This document shows, piece by piece, positions 58,029 through 64,000 of a stretch of DNA of 64,000 bases. The notes below the pieces were generated by a model. The model worked only from the letters and a program-made list of their open reading frames with translations, did not search any database and had not been told where the DNA came from. A program made the position numbers and the translations under genes. The DNA lies in NCBI GenBank assembly GCA_022818135.1, contig JAFMSR010000017.1:6406080-6470079 (forward strand). The letters are read 5' to 3'. This DNA comes from Saxidomus purpurata. Taxonomy: Eukaryota > Mollusca > Bivalvia > Venerida > Veneridae. How positions within the stretch are numbered: position 1 is the first letter of the stretch; every line of letters starts with the position of its first letter.

Positions 58029-59329
58029 CATGTGATGGGATGGTTAGCATGTTAGTAAGGTAATAACAAGCATTTTGAGTTTAACATACATATTTTAAAA
58101 AGCCTGTTAGTGTTTATACAAATCAAATTTTTAAAAACGTATTGATTAAAGTAATTATCTGCATTTTTCGTTCGCATATACGGACGTAAAACCATAAAAT
58201 CGGAACTTAATATAACCCTAATGTTAGCATTAATATTATTATTGCTCAACATGATCACAGATGTATTATCACTTCAGATAGTTTGTTTAACATATCAACA
58301 CAGGCATATCTAGAGTCTATAGTCTGTCACTAATGCTTCAGATTGAGAATTACATTGTAATTACAGTAAACAAACGTTTATTGAACGGAAAGCAATTTGT
58401 ATTTAATGAAAGTGATTCGGCCGTTTTTCCTGTTTCAATGTTATAATACTTTAAAACATGTCTTCAGAAAAATCTCACTTTTTCAAGTTCCGATTCAAAA
58501 ATTCAGAAAAGCAAGCAGATATACTCAAATAATCTCACTTAACAATTTTTTAAATACATGTATTTAAATAATTATCCTGTCTCATCTCTATTAGTTTTTT
58601 TTCTTAACATTGCGCTGTTTCATTGAAATGTATCAGTCATTTACTCATTTTGTTCGTCCTACGCTTTAACAAGGAGGAAGTTTAAAACGTTAGTTAAAAT
58701 GAAAAGGAAATAATTAAAAATTAAGCCTATGAAACAGTTTTATAACTGTGAGTATCTATATTAAAAAACTACATTTATTAATATACGTTCATCATTAGTC
58801 ATCAATAATTCGATTGATACGAGTATCAATAGCTTTGTTCTGTTGAATTTTAAATAATATTTTTGGCAACTAAATTGGTCAAGGTTTAAGAGTGTATCTA
58901 TTTTAAATCAGACTATGCATAACATATTTTAGACACCTATAAACAAGTACATATATCAGATTATTGGCCATCGTTCATCAGTGCATACAATAACAGTAAA
59001 CGAATTGTACTTATTATCGCATTTTAAATATCTTCTGATAAAAGCAGTCTTATAGTTTGGGGTAAACAAAAGTTGTTTATCTTAATGAATTAACGAAGAA
59101 CATTACGGTACGTTTATGATGATTATACAGTTACGCAACAGAAGTGTCTATTATTATTGTGTCAGTACACTAGCTATTATATGTTACATGCCAACTTTTT
59201 ACAGTACTATTAATTATTTTATTGTTATATAGTTGCAAAGTGTATATTGATATATATATATATATATATATATTTGATAGCCATTCCCAAGCCATTTATT
59301 ATTTCCAAAAGTTAATCACATGATTAATC

Positions 59330-59650
59330 CATTCTACCAAAAGGACCCATTCATCCCACCCATATATCCCATCCCTTCACCTTACAGCTCATCTGTCATC
59401 CCAATAAATCAATTTCATCTTCACAACCATCGTAACATCCATCTTACCACCCGACTTGCCAAACATTCATCTTACAATCCATCCCACCATTCGTCCATTC
59501 ATCCCTCCATTCATCCATCCCACCATCCGTCATGCCATCCTACCATCTATTACATCATCCGTCCCGCCATCCTACCATCCATCCCATCAACCGTCCCGTC
59601 CTTCTACCATCCATCCCGCTATCTTACTATCCATCCTTGTTACGATTATT
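59330..59650. repeat. CCATCC-rich minisatellite, copy 3 version
   Basis: Irregular 'catcccaccatccgtc' repeats; shorter than the array at 27930-28402. ORFs on it are by-products. Confidence 0.85.
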
Positions 59651-60049
59651 ATCATCAGTGACTCATTTTAACATCATAGTTGCCTTAATTCTGGAATGTT
59701 TAATGTACAAGTGAAAATGTTATTGTAGTCTCTTGTTCATCTTTACTGAATGGCCATTTACATTTTTCATGTTTTATACATGAATTTTTATGATGTATTC
59801 TAAATGGAGACTTTAATAAATTAAATAAAAAATAACGTAATATGATCTATAAATTATATCAATTACAACGTTACTAAACAAATATTAGAGATCAAATAAA
59901 AAATTATAAAGAATGAACAGAAAATGAGTTTAACGCTCATTTCAGTCGTACTTCAGTCATTTTTACATGCGGGAGGTTTACCTTACCATCGTTCCTCAGA
60001 CGAAACAGAACAGGAACTCTATCCGACGTAAGAAACTCTATCCAAACCT

Positions 60050-60152
60050 CTCACATAAAGAGACATGGTCGATAGTAGGGCCCGAACACATGACCCTTTA
60101 GAGGTTAGATCGGTTTCTAGTCAGAGACTCTAACTACTCGACCACGGATTTT
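60050..60152 (-). repeat. tRNA-derived SINE in unit copy 3
   Basis: Same tRNA-like head as 29560-29660; A-box-like 'tggtcgagtagttagag' and B-box-like 'tgttcgggccc' on the minus strand. Confidence 0.6.
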
Positions 60153-60854
60153 ATCATTTCATATAAACGAATTAAATCTTCTGCTGGTATCCGTTTATGG
60201 AATGGTTGTAGACCGGTCTTTAACGTCACTGTTACATTACCCAACAGTTACAGTATAGGTGTTTAAGGTTTATGTAGCATGCATACCATTACATTTACGC
60301 TATTCAGGAACGTTCTATGGTATATAATTATTTTGTAAAAGGTAACGATTGTTTTAATTAGATAAGCACTTTAGAATGAAAATAGGAAGAACTCAAACCA
60401 AAGATCATTTGATAGACTTAGAACCACAATATAATTTGTCAGAAAATTCCAAGGGCATATGTCATACTAGTATACTCCCCTTATACATTAATCATTCCGA
60501 TATCTTTTTACATTTGTTGTGAATTGAAGGTAAAAAGGACGAACCCCGTTCCAGACAGTGCCTTATTTCAAATAATATACATACACTTTTATCAAATTTA
60601 ATTTCAAAGTGAAAAAATTGTCAGAGTATGTATGTATGATGGAAGTGTCTCCAGGTCAGGACCTCGATACTTTAAGTCTGGAGATCCGGACGCGGACCCG
60701 TATACTAACTATATAGAGCTCTATTGTGAGATAATTATTTGTATTTACGTTATTCAAATTCATTGACAAGAGGGCCATGATGGCTCTATATCCCTGGCCT
60801 GAGTGAACAGAGAAGATAGGCGATACTTAGAAAAATACACGGGATGTGACAATC

Positions 60855-60930
60855 GGCCCGCAAGGAGCATAATGGCACGAGGGCTTTAGCCCGAGTGCTA
60901 TTATGCGACAAAGGGGCGACTATACGTCCC
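60855..60930. repeat. Foldback element, CACGAGGGC/GCCCGAGTG centre
   Basis: Stem 'gcataatggcacgagggc' pairs with 'gcccgagtgctattatgc' around TTTA, flanked by GC-rich 'atcggcccgc' and 'ggcgac' text. Confidence 0.75.
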
Positions 60931-63900
60931 GGCCCGGCTCAGTCATGAATTAGCGTCTATAATACATACAATGTATATTACGTTTTTACTCAGTAGTCTA
61001 TCATAAAATGTGCAAGAGTTACTAATCCTAGAATAAAACTAGTAATGCACACATCATGTTCATTCAGTGATGATTTAAAGTTTGTGTTTTCCCTCACTAC
61101 ACGGCCATTCCTTGAGTTTTTTTATCGTTACACGTCATCTTTTTCCTAGCGTTGACGATATTTTGTACTTTCGATAAACTCGTGTGTGTCTTGTAACACT
61201 TATTATTTAACATCTATTTTCTATTACTTTGTTTTTAATGATCTCTTTTGATGGTGTGGCACAGTCAACAAGTTCTTTCGGGTTGTTGTACCCTAGGAAG
61301 TAGTTCTTTGAAATTTGAAGTCTCCATTTTAGAGCTGTTTGTGGATGGCTTGATGAAATGTAAATTGTATTTATTGTTGTTTTGTAAATATTTGGCCATT
61401 TCTGATTACTTTAACAGTTGTTTTGTTTGTCTTCTTCAGGACTACATTTTGTGATGGAAGAGTACAAATATTACTCCGCGCCGGCATACAAGACAGGGGG
61501 CATAACCTTACGTTAACAGTTTACACTAAAGACCGGTGCAGTCTGATGTAATCGTGTCCAACACAGTCTCGGCCATGATATAACATTTGTAATTTCTATT
61601 TTCCAAAAACGAAACACCTTTCGACTGTGTTATTTACACTGGTTATACGTATGTCTTCGCACATAGAAGCCCTTATATAACATGTAGTCTGTATTTGCTT
61701 TTAGCAAATAGGTATATTCTTGGTGTATGTTGCTCAATTATACTTAATTGATAATAGAAAAAGAGAAAACGAAAACAAACATAAAATGGAAAGAAATTTA
61801 TGTCATCGACAGGATTCAGACCATTGATCTGTAGGTCTTAAAGCCACAACTAAGAGCCTACATATCTGGACAGCGTTTTATCAACATGTCGCAGTCAAAG
61901 ACAAATCTTTGTCGCAGCACTTGTTCAACGACATTGTCGTACGACCGTTTTATGAAAGGTGTCGCAGGATCCATGTCGCTGCAATGTCGCAGACTTTGTC
62001 GTAGACCGTAATTCACGCGAGACACAGTCAAACCACCTGTTTCCTGTGACGTCATTTTCCCGGTATTGCCAAGTTTTGACCAAAAGTCAATACAAAAGTA
62101 TTATTAAAAGGGAATGTAGAGCGAGAAGAGATAAACGGCAATGCTTAAGAAATTCCGTGTGCAAACAACAATTAAATCTGGATCATTTGCTGTCAAAATT
62201 ATGTAATTGATTTCGCAGAAGCCAAAATGTTTTAAAGATAATTGAACTAAAATTTGGACATGACATTAACAGATCTGATATTGAAGTTGGCAGCCTACTA
62301 GGTAACCGGTATTCCAATATTTGGAGGTTTTCCTGTTACGTCATGGACGAGGAACAGTGCCTGTAGCAAACTCATCGTAAATGGAACACCTATTTTGACT
62401 ACTTCAAAGGCCAAAGCTCAGTTGTTTATAAAATATTCTGATATAAAAACCAAATGCACAGCAATAAACATTTGTATGAAGTTGGTGACACAAGGTCAAT
62501 TTGTAAAGGAGCAGTAATCGGGACGTCATACAGAAAAGAGGTCAAGCCTGGTCCATAATATAATCATGCTGAAACCGAACCTTCATTTATCCAAGTACAG
62601 TCACGACATATGCAGGATCAAGATGATCATACTTATGTATGAATTTATGAAAGTGTTTTTTTTTCTAATGATAAATATGTATGAAGTAATATGAGTGCAA
62701 GCAACATTTACCATGATAACATAAACACCCATTTGATACTTGTACATTGATTGAAAGCAAAGGTGTCCTGGTTCTTTCAGCAATGTTAAACTTTCTTGAC
62801 AAACATCCTACATGTCCAGAAGTCTGAGGCTTTACTTCATGTACCATATGGACCCTCCAATGTTTAGGTTTTAATACATATCAGCAAAACGTTTGCTATT
62901 TCAGTGTCACATTTTCATAATTACAGTCAAATTAAAATCAACTTTTCTGTTGCTATAGACAATTTGGAACAAAACTATTTACAGTATGTGGGCATGGATA
63001 AGTGTCAAAGGGAAAATGCAATAACGCCATTGAAGACCAGAAAAACGTGGATAGTTCTTCTGGAGAAAGTACCCAAACAATTATCTGAGAAGTCATGAAA
63101 AGAAAGTGCTTTATTGCCAAATTATTAGTACAAGTGAATGTAATTTTTGTTGTTTGTTTACTTTGGCAGTTGTAACAATAGCTGAGATAAAATATTACAA
63201 TGAAATCTAGCTTCGAGTTGATAAAATAACATGATTCCAATTTGACCATGGAGTAGGGGTAACGTGCCTTAGACATTTTAAAAATGATTACATATTGACC
63301 CTCAGTACTAAAACTTAATGGTTAGTTTTCTGTTGAGATTATGTATATGTAAAGTAAAGGGTGAGACGTTCAAACAAGTTATATTCCACATGGGCAGTAA
63401 GTAAAACCGTTGAAAATATATAACAGTCCAGATCCTTTTCTCTAGCTTTATCATGTAACAATGCAAATGCTGTCAAAAGGATTCAGAAAACATTTGCTAT
63501 ATTATCAAATACCATCGTCGGAACCCCCGTTAAATATTTTGTTACCACTCCTGTAGCAAAGTGTAAAGAGGGTCATGGGTATGCGACAATTAACAAATAC
63601 ATTGTACATAATGAAATACATATTAAAACAAATGTTTTCTTAATCCTTTTGTGTTGTTACATCATCAACTTACATGAGTCTGCTATCTCTTAATTTATGA
63701 TATGTAAACAAGCAAATGCAGTGAAATAATTAAGCAAATAGCTGAAAAAGAACAACTGGCAAGAGTAATGGTCTGTCTGTTTCAGAAATAAAAAGCATTT
63801 TAAAATTCCACCAACCCATTGGGGCCTCATCTCTGAGGGCTAATTCTTTTTTCAGCATCTCAAATTAATACACAACTTAATTCTTATCAGTTTAATTAAA

Positions 63901-63999
63901 TCAGTACTTTATAAACAAAAAACTTTAACCAACACTCACGCCAGGGTGAGTACATTTTGTACAATATTCTTCAAATAGTCAATCTACTAAGGGACAGAA
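60931..63999. other. No gene recognised
   Basis: A degraded tRNA-like segment lies at about 61805-61860 (minus, B-box-like 'ggtctgaatcc'). A cluster of seven GTCG(C/T)A words occupies 61885-62015. Two stretches could be exons on the minus strand (62953-63090 after a TTCTCAG; 62700-62830 with donor ATG|GTAAAT), but neither has a recognisable domain, so no gene is called. Confidence 0.35.
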
Positions 64000-64000
64000 A

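Larger units (their letters stand above)
58575..60815 (+). repeat. Segmental-duplication unit, copy 3 (most complete)
   Basis: Collinear with 27405-29760 and with 29810-30101 plus 37085-37760: unique flank, (TA)n at 59250-59272, CCATCC satellite (59330-59650), SINE (60050-60152), and the 'aggtgttt(a)aggtttatgta' flank. It shows the order before the LINE disrupted copy 2. Confidence 0.75.

Noticed and set aside
62904..63276. Possible exons on both strands
   Set aside because: Open frames with a plausible acceptor on the minus strand, but no domain and overlapping frames on the other strand; not enough to call a gene.

Overview
The window looks like nuclear DNA from a marine bivalve mollusc, probably a clam. 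Genes are split into small symmetric phase-1 exons, non-coding DNA is AT-rich, and most of the sequence is transposable elements, foldback MITEs, microsatellites and nested tandem repeats of types common in bivalve genomes. The species assignment is an inference; nothing here fixes it. There are no prokaryotic genes or CRISPR arrays.

Host genes are few. (1) Plus strand, 16527-17432: two exons of a cysteine-rich secreted protein with antistasin-like domains, running into a 500-N assembly gap. (2) Minus strand, 18395-20028: EGF gene A (signal-peptide exon, EGF exon, calcium-binding EGF exon). Its start codon and TATA-like box are both changed. (3) Minus strand, 51835-57987: paralogous EGF gene B, with an intact signal peptide, intact EGF exons, a possible secreted terminal exon, several decaying EGF exons, and a possible membrane-anchored terminal exon. 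(4) Minus strand, 42271-47249: a two-exon type II membrane glycosyltransferase with a DXD motif, of the GT32 'Gly_transf_sug' kind.

The most striking object is at 20917-26844: a 5.93-kb non-autonomous Polinton/Maverick. It has AG...CT ends, a perfect 6-bp target duplication (ATTACG) and unusually long inverted arms of 2.35 and 2.48 kb. Each arm carries a truncated retroviral-type integrase and a small membrane ORF. The centre holds a C2H2 zinc-finger/acidic protein gene beside a basic-protein gene.

A degenerate L1/Tx1-like LINE occupies 30102-37084 on the minus strand. Its first ORF is an SGNH-esterase-like protein, and its second carries APE endonuclease, reverse transcriptase and a CCHC motif. 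Two other elements are nested in it: a TA-flanked Tc1/mariner-like MITE (33830-34784) and a 1.03-kb element with hairpin ends (32660-33690). A second copy of the 1.03-kb element lies inverted at 2447-3473. The LINE sits in one of three copies of a flank unit (27405-29760, 29810-37760, 58575-60815), two of them near EGF gene A and one upstream of EGF gene B, so this part of the locus grew by segmental duplication.

The rest is repeats: a Gag-like fragment, a 166-bp tandem array, a 5'-truncated LINE, three copies of a repeat carrying cAMP-response-element palindromes, a 455-bp poly(A) tract with an internal C15 run, at least six foldback elements built around a CACGAGGGC/GCCCGAGTG centre, tRNA-derived SINEs, and arrays of TGACCTTGA. 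Long stretches (47450-50660, 60960-64000) hold no gene I can recognise.
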